From assembly GCA_039819225.1 (NCBI GenBank), contig JBCBSN010000001.1, positions 1 to 64,000 on the forward strand: 64,000 bases of DNA. The letters run 5' to 3'. This document shows positions 1-8,358 of this stretch, piece after piece (positions within the stretch are counted from its first letter, which is position 1; each line of letters opens with the position of its first letter). The translations under genes and the position numbers were made by a program. The notes beneath the pieces were generated by a model. It made no database searches. It worked only from the letters and a program-made list of their open reading frames with translations, and was not told the origin of the DNA. This DNA comes from Ulvibacterium sp039819225 (GTDB lineage: Bacteria > Bacteroidota > Bacteroidia > Flavobacteriales > Flavobacteriaceae).

Positions 1-1589
1 TTGATAAAGTAGTAGAGGGGCCACCCTTTGTAGGTGGTCTGCATTTGGCCGCCCTCTCGTGTTATGGTGCCAAAGTCATCGGGTTCCAACCCTTCGCTCA
101 ATACGAGGTCTTCTGTATAGAACAGGGGCCAATTGTCCAAACAACCGCCGCTGCATTCGGAGCTGCCCTTGCTGTCACGGGAGAAGAAATAGAGGGTGTT
201 GCCCTCGATATCGGTGAGGTAACTGCCAAAGGTCTCATCTGTTCCCAGTTGTACCGTGTTTTCAGGTTTTTCGGGAGCTTCCGGGGTATCCGGGTTGATG
301 ATGGGCCAAACACCGGGTCTTGGGAAGCCCACGCCAAAGTTGTCCCCACGTTGTGCATCCTGGCCAAATTTGTAAACGGGCCATCCCTTGAAGGTAAGCT
401 GGGATCTTCCGAATACGTCTATGCTACCAAAGTCTTCCGCGTTGAGCAGACTCGGGAGTTTATCGATTTCTACATGGAAGATAGGCCATACCGCATCATT
501 GGAGAAATCCTCGGCCGTAAAGGTGTTGATGTCCCTGAAATCCGGGATAAAGCGATAGAGGGTATTGCCCCGGTCATCGGTAATGTAAAAGGTGTTTTCC
601 TCTCCGGGCTCGTAACTCCCCGTGAGTTCGGTTTCCTCCCCATCGGTATTGCGACCTACCAGTTGTGCCTGTACGATCATAAGGCTATAGTCCGGCTTGG
701 CCACGTACCAAACGTTCCCGGTGCCGTCCCCGTTGATTTGTCCGGATTCCGTATCATTGATAAAGTAGTAGAGGGGCCACCCTTTGTAGGTGGTCTGCAT
801 TTGGCCGCCCTCTCGTGTTATGGTGCCAAAGTCATCGGGTTCCAACCCTTCGCTCAATACGAGGTCTTCTGTATAGAACAGGGGCCAATTGTCCAAACAA
901 CCGCCGCTGCATTCGGAGCTGCCCTTGCTGTCACGGGAGAAGAAATAGAGGGTGTTGCCCTCGATATCGGTGAGGTAACTGCCAAAGGTCTCATCTGTTC
1001 CCAGTTGTACCGTGTTTTCAGGTTTTTCGGGAGCTTCCGGGGTATCCGGGTTGATGATGGGCCAAACACCGGGTCTTGGGAAGCCCACGCCAAAGTTGTC
1101 CCCACGTTGTGCATCCTGGCCAAATTTGTAAACGGGCCATCCCTTGAAGGTAAGCTGGGATCTTCCGAATACGTCTATGCTACCAAAGTCTTCCGCGTTG
1201 AGCAGACTCGGGAGTTTATCGATTTCTACATGGAAGATAGGCCATACCGCATCATTGGAGAAATCCTCGGCCGTAAAGGTGTTGATGTCCCTGAAATCCG
1301 GGATAAAGCGATAGAGGGTATTGCCCCGGTCATCGGTAATGTAAAAGGTGTTTTCCTCTCCGGGCTCGTAACTCCCCGTGAGTTCGGTTTCCTCCCCATC
1401 GGTATTGCGACCTACCAGTTGTGCCTGTACGATCATAAGGCTATAGTCCGGTTTGGCCACGTACCAAACGTTCCCGGCGCCGTCCCCGTTGATTTGTCCG
1501 GATTCCGTATCATTGATAAAGTAGTAGAGGGGCCACCCTTTGTAGGTGGTCTGCATTTGGCCGCCCTCTCGTGTTATGGTGCCAAAGTC
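1..1589. repeat. 756-bp near-perfect tandem repeat inside lipoprotein gene
   Basis: Bases 1-756 and 757-1512 align without gaps, and I found only two differences (near 689 vs 1445 and near 714 vs 1470). Bases 1513-1589 continue the match before the copy diverges. The unit is a multiple of three (252 codons), so copy number can change without breaking the frame. On the coding (minus) strand one difference is silent (Lys codon) and the other changes Thr to Ala. The array may continue to the left of the window. Confidence 0.93.
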
Positions 1590-1883
1590 CCCGGGTTCCA
1601 ATCCTTCGTCCAAGCTTAGGTCTTCCGAATAGAACACGGGCCAGTTGTCCAAACAGCCTCCGCTGCACTCGGAGCTGCCCTTGCTGTCACGAGAGAAGAA
1701 ATAAAGGGTGTTGCCCTCCGTATCGGTAAGGTAGCTGCCAAAGGTCTCATTCGTGGCCAGGCGCACCGCATTTTCTTCGGTTCCGGGATCATCGCCGGGT
1801 GATCCCACAAAATCATCTGATTTGTCGCAACTCCAGAACAGAACGGAGCCGGTACACAAAAATAGGGTAAGAAGCTTCTTCAT
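1..1883 (-). CDS. Secreted-repeat lipoprotein (COG4315/PF03640 type), C-terminus beyond window
   Basis: I read this frame by translating the reverse strand from the ATG at 1883-1881; it stays open to base 1, so about 627 residues are visible and the end is missing. It starts with a lipoprotein signal (MKKLLTLF...LFWSC, Cys about residue 19) and is then made of repeats carrying the YxFxxD-like motif of COG4315: YFFSRD, YYFIND, YRFIPD and YKFGQD recur in that order, four per 252-residue unit. A CSGGC motif sits beside a DNWP motif. The family (secreted repeat of unknown function, PF03640) has no agreed role; a surface-exposed, possibly redox or metal-linked function is only a guess. The first repeat (1590-1780) has diverged, while later units are almost identical in DNA. 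The overlapping plus-strand frame at 45-1619 is a shadow of the repeat. Confidence 0.85.
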   Translation of the reverse strand, partial: MKKLLTLFLCTGSVLFWSCDKSDDFVGSPGDDPGTEENAVRLATNETFGSYLTDTEGNTLYFFSRDSKGSSECSGGCLDNWPVFYSEDLSLDEGLEPGDFGTITREGGQMQTTYKGWPLYYFINDTESGQINGDGAGNVWYVAKPDYSLMIVQAQLVGRNTDGEETELTGSYEPGEENTFYITDDRGNTLYRFIPDFRDINTFTAEDFSNDAVWPIFHVEIDKLPSLLNAEDFGSIDVFGRSQLTFKGWPVYKFGQDAQRGDNFGVGFPRPGVWPIINPDTPEAPEKPENTVQLGTDETFGSYLTDIEGNTLYFFSRDSKGSSECSGGCLDNWPLFYTEDLVLSEGLEPDDFGTITREGGQMQTTYKGWPLYYFINDTESGQINGDGTGNVWYVAKPDYSLMIVQAQLVGRNTDGEETELTGSYEPGEENTFYITDDRGNTLYRFIPDFRDINTFTAEDFSNDAVWPIFHVEIDKLPSLLNAEDFGSIDVFGRSQLTFKGWPVYKFGQDAQRGDNFGVGFPRPGVWPIINPDTPEAPEKPENTVQLGTDETFGSYLTDIEGNTLYFFSRDSKGSSECSGGCLDNWPLFYTEDLVLSEGLEPDDFGTITREGGQMQTTYKGWPLYYFI

Positions 1884-2156
1884 AACTATGAATTTTATAA
1901 GGTTAATAATGTACAAATGAAGCCCCAATGCCATTTGCTGGTACCAAAAACCTGTGTGAAAGGGAAAATTTGGGTCTAAAGAGGAAAGGATTACCCTAAC
2001 AGATTTAAAAAGGCACCGTAAGAATGGCCCCAGATGATCCAACGGTAATGTTGATACAGACCATCCTTTCCGGATTTTGCGAGGAGGTGATTTGGGGATG
2101 AATGGAAATCATGTTAATTTGGCTTTTCCTGATGTGGCCTATTATGTGCATTGCCA

Positions 2157-3257
2157 ATGAGAAAAGATCGCCTTTATTTTTATACTTTTTTGGCCATTAT
2201 GGCCATATTTCTGGCCATAGCCGGTATTGCCTCGCACTATCTCCTTAAAGCAAGTGCGCAGATTTTGCTTGAGGCCCAGTTGGAGTCTGGCAAACGTGAG
2301 GCGAAGACATTGGCCCACGTATTGGAACGCCAATTGGCGAACGGACAACCCCAGGCAACCGTTGTTGAGCAGGTGCAGGAGGGCATTACGGGAACGGAAA
2401 GGGAAAATGGATATCTATCGCTTTTCGACTGGTCCGGGAAAGTGATCTGTCATCCGGATATTACCCAGGTAGGGCAACCCGTAAGCCCTGACAAGTCTTT
2501 GGCGACCTCGGTCAATAATGTAATCCCCATAGCGGTTTTTCTGGACTTGTTAAAGGGTCACAACAAGCAAGAGAATTCGGGTGGCACCTCGGAGATTATC
2601 TGCCTTTTTCCTATCAAGGATTCGGACTGGATTATTGCCGCCCATGCCAATATGGACAAATTGGACTCCGAACTACAACACCTCCGTACATCGTTTTATA
2701 CCATATTGGGATTCATGGGATTCTTTGTGGTCCTGGCCTCGGTAATCACGGTGCGTTTGATCGGGAGTACTTACGAAAAACGGTTGGAATCAAAAAACCG
2801 ACAATTGGAGAGCGAGGTCATCAATTTGGCCAAACTGAACCTGGACCTGGACCGTTACCAGCAAAAAGTCATTGAGGACAAACCCAAGGGGGAAGCCAAG
2901 GGTAACGGGGCAGAAAAAGGCAAAAAACGCATTCTTACCTATGTGCGCAATGAACTACTGTCTGTTCCCACAAAGGATATCGCCTATGTTTTCACGGAGA
3001 CCAATATTACCTATGTCATCGATTTTGAGGGTAGGCGTTCCACGGCCAACGCCAGCTTGGACGAACTGCTCTCCGGTCTGGACGAGAGTTGTTTCTACCG
3101 GGCCAACCGTCAGTTTATCGTTGCCATCTCGGCTATTAAAAAGATTATCCGATACGGCAATAACCAGTTAAAGATAGTAGTGCGTCCCGATTCGGAAATG
3201 GACATTATTATCAGTAAGAACAAGGCCGCGGAGTTCAAGCAATGGCTTAATCTTTAA
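2157..3257 (+). CDS. Membrane-anchored Cache-like sensor with LytTR DNA-binding domain
   Basis: A 366-residue protein. An N-terminal membrane helix (about residues 8-28) is followed by an extracytoplasmic region of about 140 residues. Its motif around LSLFDWSGKVICHPD resembles Cache sensor domains. A second helix (about 180-202), a short charged coiled-coil linker and a C-terminal LytTR domain (about 260-366) follow. The LytTR part shows the usual pattern of an ITYV strand and a FYRANRQFIV segment. Known LytTR domains bind DNA, usually as response regulators; here sensor and DNA-binding parts are in one membrane protein. I chose ATG 2157; a TTG two codons upstream also opens the frame. The divergent repeat lipoprotein is a possible target, but only by position. 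Confidence 0.75.
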   Translation: MRKDRLYFYTFLAIMAIFLAIAGIASHYLLKASAQILLEAQLESGKREAKTLAHVLERQLANGQPQATVVEQVQEGITGTERENGYLSLFDWSGKVICHPDITQVGQPVSPDKSLATSVNNVIPIAVFLDLLKGHNKQENSGGTSEIICLFPIKDSDWIIAAHANMDKLDSELQHLRTSFYTILGFMGFFVVLASVITVRLIGSTYEKRLESKNRQLESEVINLAKLNLDLDRYQQKVIEDKPKGEAKGNGAEKGKKRILTYVRNELLSVPTKDIAYVFTETNITYVIDFEGRRSTANASLDELLSGLDESCFYRANRQFIVAISAIKKIIRYGNNQLKIVVRPDSEMDIIISKNKAAEFKQWLNL

Positions 3258-3291
3258 AAAATCGCTATAGCAATATTGCGTAACAAGAGTT

Positions 3292-4956
3292 CTAATTCTT
3301 GGGATTTTCGGCAAAAGACTCTAAAACGGGTATTTTCTCCGTAGCTTCCTTTGATTTTTGAAACCTTTCCAAATAGGTGTCCGAAGAAGTCCTGGATGTT
3401 TCTTTTTGCTTAAGATAGGTGCAGATTAGCAATCCAGAAACCCCTATAAAAATCCAAGTAACATCTACCCCAAACACATAATACTGTCCGTCGGCCAAGG
3501 TTTTCCAGATCCAATCCCCCGTTACCGTTCCATTGACAATGGGGATAAGTAGCCCCAATACACTGCCTATTACAATATAATTCCTGTTCAATTGGCGGTA
3601 ATTGTTCCAAAATAGTCCCATTATCGTCAAGACTAACCAGCCCAAGAAAAATATGGTGTTTACATAGGATACCCGGTCCGGCATATCCATGGGCACCAAT
3701 TTGTTCCCTATAAAAATCAATGCCAACGCTGGGAACATGGATAAACAAATGGCCAAATACACTTTGGTGACCCGGTGGTGGAACCTTCGTTGCTTGTCCG
3801 TATATTTTGGGTTATCCCGTGCAGTTCTCCATATCATTACCCCGCTCAAGATAATGTAACAAGTAATCATGGCCAGAATAAAATAAATGATTTTAAGGAA
3901 TATCCCCCCAAAGGTGGCGTAATGTAGTTTTATAAGCACTCCCAGCGTTCCTTCGGAGTAGGATTTGGTTTCCGGTTCAATGGCGTTCAAAAGGCTTCCG
4001 TCTTTATGGCGGTATACGATGATGCCGTCTCCGCCTATCCCCAGAGCATCATCCAAGCGGGCACCAATAGTACCGTCTTCCTTGCCAAAATGGGTACTAT
4101 ACAAATAGGTAACCTTGCTACTAGGGTATGTTTTCCGAAGTTTTGCATAGGTTTGGTTAAATCCCAGGCCGTTATTTACGGGTTTGGCCTCTTCGTCGTA
4201 TGTATAAGCGGCATCGGGCCGTATGGTTTTGATGACTTCCGTAGTATCCCCATCGAACAATAAAAAAGCACTTGGGGCCAATAAGAGTATGGAGAGCCCT
4301 AAAAGTGCCCCGGTCACCGCATAGATAATTTGAAAGGGAAGCGTAATGACGCCCAAGGAAATATGGCCATTGGTCCAAATCTGCTTCCATTTGCCTTTTG
4401 TGGTAAAGGCGTAGAATTTGTTGACAATGTTTTTCCAATGGGTCAATACCCCGGTGAATATGGCAAATAAGAAGAAGAAAGCAGCCAAGCCGGAAAGATA
4501 GATACCTACTACCGGTATTTGGTGAAAATAGTGTAGCTCATAAATGGTACGGGCCATGTGGGTCTTGGGTTCCTTTCCGGAATCGATGGCATAGGTGATG
4601 GGGTTGATCATCGCTACAAAACGCTCCGTTTCCCCATCCTCCGTTTTTGTACTGCCATAAAATTGGATCAAAGGCTTTTTGGCGGTAGGTGGCCGCATAC
4701 CAAACTGTACCGAAGTGTCAAAATTAGGGAGATGCTCTTGCACCACTTTTACCAAACGATCATAATCCACCTGGGCGGCATCTGCGGTTTCAATCCTGGC
4801 ATCGGGGTTTTCCCATTGGTACAATTCGTTCATGAACAGGGCAACGGCCCCGGCATAAAAACAAATAAAAAGTGCAAAGCTGATTACGATTCCCGATACC
4901 GTATGGGTATGGAACATAATGTTGTGCAACCTTGGTTTTAGGGCCTTTAATTTCAT
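3292..4956 (-). CDS. PepSY-associated transmembrane protein (XusC / iron-regulated reductase type)
   Basis: A 554-residue inner-membrane protein. It has an N-terminal helix (about 18-42) following a basic start with an HNIMFHTHTVSG motif, a periplasmic PepSY-like domain, paired helices near 155-175 and 205-235, and four or more helices towards the C-terminus. Conserved His residues in the helices (HYFHQIP, HWKNI, HYATFGG) fit the heme-binding pattern proposed for this family. PepSY_TM proteins accompany TonB receptors for siderophores or heme and are thought to reduce or release iron in the periplasm; in Bacteroides the equivalent is XusC. It is the last gene of a three-gene operon (5613 to 3292) with a putative metal-regulated promoter. 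Confidence 0.8.
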   Translation of the reverse strand: MKLKALKPRLHNIMFHTHTVSGIVISFALFICFYAGAVALFMNELYQWENPDARIETADAAQVDYDRLVKVVQEHLPNFDTSVQFGMRPPTAKKPLIQFYGSTKTEDGETERFVAMINPITYAIDSGKEPKTHMARTIYELHYFHQIPVVGIYLSGLAAFFFLFAIFTGVLTHWKNIVNKFYAFTTKGKWKQIWTNGHISLGVITLPFQIIYAVTGALLGLSILLLAPSAFLLFDGDTTEVIKTIRPDAAYTYDEEAKPVNNGLGFNQTYAKLRKTYPSSKVTYLYSTHFGKEDGTIGARLDDALGIGGDGIIVYRHKDGSLLNAIEPETKSYSEGTLGVLIKLHYATFGGIFLKIIYFILAMITCYIILSGVMIWRTARDNPKYTDKQRRFHHRVTKVYLAICLSMFPALALIFIGNKLVPMDMPDRVSYVNTIFFLGWLVLTIMGLFWNNYRQLNRNYIVIGSVLGLLIPIVNGTVTGDWIWKTLADGQYYVFGVDVTWIFIGVSGLLICTYLKQKETSRTSSDTYLERFQKSKEATEKIPVLESFAENPKN

Positions 4957-4966
4957 AGTATCTCCC

Positions 4967-5248
4967 TTATTTATTAAGAAAAATTACAACCCCAAAGACG
5001 ACGATAACCAGCAAGTATGCGCCCCATACTTTCCATCCGTTCTTGGCCAGGAAAGCAATTACCATCAATGCGCCCCATAGTAAAAAAGACGTATAGGCCG
5101 AAGTACTCAGTAGTGCTCCCTTTTCCTCAAGCAAGCTTCCCAAAGCATTGTGAAATAGAATGGTGAGGGCAAAACCGCCCAGGATACCGGCCGTAATCTT
5201 TAAAAGGCGTTGTCCGGGACTTGACAGGTATTTTGGGTTTGCAGGCAT
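4967..5248 (-). CDS. Small three-helix membrane protein in PepSY operon
   Basis: A 93-residue protein with three predicted membrane helices (about 17-36, 47-64 and 70-90). It ends 10 bases before the PepSY gene and starts 2 bases after the upstream gene, so it is almost certainly co-transcribed. Proteobacterial PepSY transporters often have two small membrane partners of similar size (DUF3649 and DUF3325). This and its neighbour may be their counterparts, judged by size and position only. I do not recognise the family from the sequence. Confidence 0.7.
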   Translation of the reverse strand: MPANPKYLSSPGQRLLKITAGILGGFALTILFHNALGSLLEEKGALLSTSAYTSFLLWGALMVIAFLAKNGWKVWGAYLLVIVVFGVVIFLNK

Positions 5249-5250
5249 TT

Positions 5251-5613
5251 TTATAGTATTTGATCAATAATGATAAGGCAAACACATATGGCCGTCATGG
5301 CATAGACATAATTCTTGTGAAGGGGTAGGACAATCAGTAACAAGCAATAACCCAGGCTAAGGGTAGTAAAGAATATGATAAACCCTGTTGCCCAACCAAA
5401 TTGCCATCCGAACATTAGTAATGAGGCGGTCAAAAGAAAATACCCCAATAAATTGGCCATTTTTCTATTGTCTTTTATACGTTTTCCTACCGAAGCAAGG
5501 TGTTCTGGAAAATATTTTGATTTCCCATAGAGCACAAAACAACCCAAGAAAAGCAGTACAATGGCCATGATAATCAATTTAGGAACAGTACTCACCGTTG
5601 GAGGCAAAATCAT
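5251..5613 (-). CDS. Small four-helix membrane protein, first gene of PepSY operon
   Basis: A 120-residue membrane protein when started at ATG 5613-5611 (MILPPTVSTV...). The frame can be opened further upstream at TTG 5655, but that TTG is part of the TATATTTG -7 box at 5660-5653, so the longer start is unlikely. Four hydrophobic helices are visible (about 10-30, 52-70, 73-95 and 100-118), with a basic loop between the first two. It leads the operon with the 93-residue protein and the PepSY protein. Function is unknown; a role as subunit of the PepSY iron/heme system is inferred from context. Confidence 0.7.
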   Translation of the reverse strand: MILPPTVSTVPKLIIMAIVLLFLGCFVLYGKSKYFPEHLASVGKRIKDNRKMANLLGYFLLTASLLMFGWQFGWATGFIIFFTTLSLGYCLLLIVLPLHKNYVYAMTAICVCLIIIDQIL

Positions 5614-5652
5614 CCTTTTTTGCTTCAATCGGAATGGGAACGAGCCTTTGGA

Positions 5653-5690
5653 CAAATATAGTTTTAATTTTTATTAATTCTAAATAAGAA
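5653..5690 (-). promoter_or_regulatory. Promoter with shared operator-like motif, PepSY operon
   Basis: On the minus strand a TATATTTG -7 box (5660-5653) matches the Bacteroidota TAnnTTTG consensus. It is preceded by TTATTTAGAATTAATAAAAAT (about 5687-5667). Nearly the same block lies upstream of the TonB receptor at 10506 and of the gene at 12907. The shared block is likely the operator of a metal-responsive repressor (Fur or DtxR/MntR type); which one is not shown by the sequence. Confidence 0.6.
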
Positions 5691-5886
5691 TTGAATATTT
5701 GGAAAAGACCTATTGCCGCAATCCTGTACCGTGCGGCAGGGGTGTGTCCATGGATCATTGATAGAACTCAAGACGGGTTCATAATCAAACGGCCATTCGT
5801 TGTTTTTGACGTAGGGGAAAACAATTGAATTGGCCCAATTCCCAAAGCTACGTCAGCGGATTTGTGAATTCAATAGGAATGTTGCT

Positions 5887-6243
5887 TCATTGCCTATGGG
5901 AACTTGGCTTAAGGCAATGTTCTTTTAGGGTGGTGTCCATGTTTAGAAGAAAGAGTGTTCCATTGATTAGGTCTTCCATCAAAAAAAGGATATGTTCGTC
6001 TACTTTTAGGCAAATATCCATAAGCGGGTTGGAGCACCATATTTTGTTGCATTGGTTGCCCCCGCATTCGGCACAGGTGCAGGGTTCATGGGATTTTAGG
6101 ACTACATCCTTTAGTGACTCCAGATCGGCCTTTGACATAAACAGGCCTACAGAATCAATGACCAATTGTAGTTCACATACCGGGTTGGGACTGTTGCGGA
6201 GCCTGTAGGTAGCTCCGTAATCTTTTTCATAAATCAGTTCCAT
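5887..6243 (-). CDS. Cysteine-rich hypothetical protein
   Basis: A 118-residue cytoplasmic-looking protein without a signal peptide. The middle has a tight cysteine cluster, C-x-C-x2-C-x5-C-x4-C (CTCAECGGNQCNKIWC), which could bind zinc, an Fe-S cluster or another metal. It lies between the PepSY operon and the DoxX/HmuY/TonB-receptor operon on the same strand, 89 bases after the DoxX gene, so it may be the last member of the heme operon. I do not recognise the family. Confidence 0.6.
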   Translation of the reverse strand: MELIYEKDYGATYRLRNSPNPVCELQLVIDSVGLFMSKADLESLKDVVLKSHEPCTCAECGGNQCNKIWCSNPLMDICLKVDEHILFLMEDLINGTLFLLNMDTTLKEHCLKPSSHRQ

Positions 6244-6332
6244 ACTTCACTAAATTTGGTTTGCGGATTTAGGTATTTAAAAAGGGCCGGGCACCCTCGG
6301 ATACGGATTCCCGGCCCCAAACTAACTCAAAC

Positions 6333-6779
6333 TCAAATCGGTTTTATCCAAAGCAAATGTTTCCACTTATCCCGCTCTTTGAGTACCAAAGCTATATTAA
6401 TGGCGAAAAAAGCTCCGGTCTGCAGTAGTTCTGCAGGTTCATCCCCTTCCAGAAAAAGATGGAACAAGAAGATGTGCAAGGTTATGGGTAGCAGGAAGAC
6501 AGCCCCTACAAAGCCCGTATACTGTATCACCAATAATAACCCGAACAGCAATTCACAAATGCCCAGGACCTGCCAAAAATAGCCGGTCTGTTTAGCACCG
6601 CTGATGTACAATATTTTTTGTAGGGTACTTTCTTTTGCGGGATCTGTGAACTTTTTCGCCTTTTCCACTACTTCCGAAGGGGTGGGAACCGGTTGGCTAA
6701 ACTTTTGAATGCCACCGTAGATCATAAACCCCCCAAGGATCAAACGTAGCACTACAAAAAGAATGTTTACTGCTTTCAT
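6333..6779 (-). CDS. DoxX-like membrane protein
   Basis: A 148-residue protein with four membrane helices (about 5-22, 63-85, 90-110 and 118-136). The N-terminal pattern, RLILGGFMIYGGIQKF, is typical of DoxX/DoxD-like proteins. Family members are linked with quinone or thiol redox chemistry and stress responses, but the reaction here is unknown. It starts 20 bases after the HmuY-like lipoprotein and is probably co-transcribed with the TonB receptor. Confidence 0.75.
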   Translation of the reverse strand: MKAVNILFVVLRLILGGFMIYGGIQKFSQPVPTPSEVVEKAKKFTDPAKESTLQKILYISGAKQTGYFWQVLGICELLFGLLLVIQYTGFVGAVFLLPITLHIFLFHLFLEGDEPAELLQTGAFFAINIALVLKERDKWKHLLWIKPI

Positions 6780-6799
6780 TGCTGCAACTTTATGGTGTG

Positions 6800-8353
6800 T
6801 TATAGGCGCTCATACGTAAATTGCGGAAAGCCTCTTTCACCTTCGGAATTGGTAAAAGCGGTGAACAGTAGCTTGTAGTAGTTGCCATCCATGTCCTTCA
6901 AAACAAAGTATCTGTCATCCCTAACGGCGGCTACCCCGAATACACTTCGCCATCCACTGCCGATCACGGCCCTGTCGTTGTAAATAAAAGCGGATTCCTC
7001 CACATCGTCCCTGTTAAAATCGGTATAGCTTGGTACATCAAAGTTGGTGATATTGCCATCGCCATCCCTTTCATACGTGGTAACTTGGTACAATCCGGTA
7101 CCACCTAAAGTGTTGTGAAGCACATAATCCGAAAAAGTCAATCCGGCTATAGTCGGGGGGCCTCCGAAATTCCCAACACCGTAAAAGGAGAAGACCCCCG
7201 TAAAATTAAGGTCCCAGGAACCCTTTTCAGGTTCAACGTTTACACTTTGGCCTTCGGTTAAACTGAAAGCACTAAGATTAAAGCTGTCATTCTTTTCAAT
7301 GGTGGCCTCGGAAAAGTTTTCGGTCTCGTTTAGGTCGGCATATTGAACGGTATAACTGTTTCCATCCGTAAGCACCCTAACTTTTAGGAAGCCCCGCTGA
7401 TCACCGGTCGTGGAAATTGACCCAAGCTCAGCGGACTCAGTAGGGATTTCGTTCCCTAGGCTAACAATATACACGTTGTTTTGATCGGCGGTGGTAGAGA
7501 CCGCTGCAAAAGCAGTGCCTTCCAACGTTCCCTCCCTGTTGTCCGTAAATACGAGATTTGTGGCTACGTTGCCGTACTGCGGATACGCTACGGGTAAACC
7601 TGCGACCAACTCACCAACGGTGGTAACAGTTACCGTTGCGGGTTGAAAAGCTTGATCAAAGGTGTTCATTTTCAGGGCATTGGCAAGGTCGCTGTCTTCC
7701 GTGATGGAAAGTATATCCGTAATCCCCTCCAACTCCGCTGCAGCCACCAACAATGAGGGGTTTAAAAATACCCTGTTTTCGGCCCCATTGTAAAAAGCGA
7801 TTTCCCAGGTGTCTCTGCGAACCGCCGTTTGGGTGTTTGAGCTTAAATCTACATAGACTTGGTTAGGTTGATTGGAACCACCTTGTTCGGCATCAATGAC
7901 ACCACTAATTGCGGCAATGGGGGTAAAACTTACGGTAGACGACGAGGTAATACCATTGGACCAGTCGGTTTGATCATACCCGTTTAAGGCCAGCGAAACC
8001 GTTTTTGTGGTGCCTTCTATGGGGTCTTGCAATTTGGTAAAGGTAATGGTGGCACCAAGGTCGCCCACCGCTACAGGTACGGCAATAGTGCCATTACCTC
8101 CCGTAGGAAGGGTAGAAAAGTCGGTGCCGTATTCTGCATTATTCCCGGTATATGCTACGGTTATGGTGCCGGACTCGGTGGCCGCCCTTGAGAAGGTCAA
8201 GCTAATTTCTTTATCGGTATCGGCCTCGGACAAACTTACGGTTTCACTACTGAACGATACGGTAAAATCTATGAGATCTTCCCCATCATCATCGCCACAG
8301 GAAACCATGACGGAGAGAGACATAATCGCACTTAAAAAAAGGTACTTTTTCAT
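6800..8353 (-). CDS. HmuY-like heme-binding lipoprotein with N-terminal Calx-beta-like domain
   Basis: A 517-residue lipoprotein when started at ATG 8353 (MKKYLFL...VMVSC, Cys about residue 19). A TTG three codons upstream overlaps the stop of the receptor gene and is less likely. Residues about 25-145 form a Calx-beta/adhesion-like repeat with SLSEADTDKEISLTF. The remainder shows HmuY hallmarks: a strand pair with RRDTWEIAFYNGAENRVFLN and a later GSWDLNFTGVFSFYG. HmuY captures heme at the surface and passes it to HmuR; here the partner is the receptor 5 bases upstream. Assignment rests on motif resemblance and context; a different ligand such as another iron complex is possible. Confidence 0.65.
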   Translation of the reverse strand: MKKYLFLSAIMSLSVMVSCGDDDGEDLIDFTVSFSSETVSLSEADTDKEISLTFSRAATESGTITVAYTGNNAEYGTDFSTLPTGGNGTIAVPVAVGDLGATITFTKLQDPIEGTTKTVSLALNGYDQTDWSNGITSSSTVSFTPIAAISGVIDAEQGGSNQPNQVYVDLSSNTQTAVRRDTWEIAFYNGAENRVFLNPSLLVAAAELEGITDILSITEDSDLANALKMNTFDQAFQPATVTVTTVGELVAGLPVAYPQYGNVATNLVFTDNREGTLEGTAFAAVSTTADQNNVYIVSLGNEIPTESAELGSISTTGDQRGFLKVRVLTDGNSYTVQYADLNETENFSEATIEKNDSFNLSAFSLTEGQSVNVEPEKGSWDLNFTGVFSFYGVGNFGGPPTIAGLTFSDYVLHNTLGGTGLYQVTTYERDGDGNITNFDVPSYTDFNRDDVEESAFIYNDRAVIGSGWRSVFGVAAVRDDRYFVLKDMDGNYYKLLFTAFTNSEGERGFPQFTYERL

Positions 8354-8358
8354 AATGT

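Noticed and set aside
1..1589. Tandem repeat considered as a CRISPR array or satellite DNA
   Set aside because: The unit is 756 bp, coding and in frame, with no short direct repeats and spacers.
45..1619. Long plus-strand frame of 524 codons in the repeat region
   Set aside because: It exists only because a 756-bp unit happens to be open in this frame. The minus-strand frame has a start, a lipoprotein signal and COG4315 motifs.
5614..5655. TTG start extending the first gene of the PepSY operon
   Set aside because: The TTG is part of the TATATTTG promoter box, so it would lie upstream of the transcript start.
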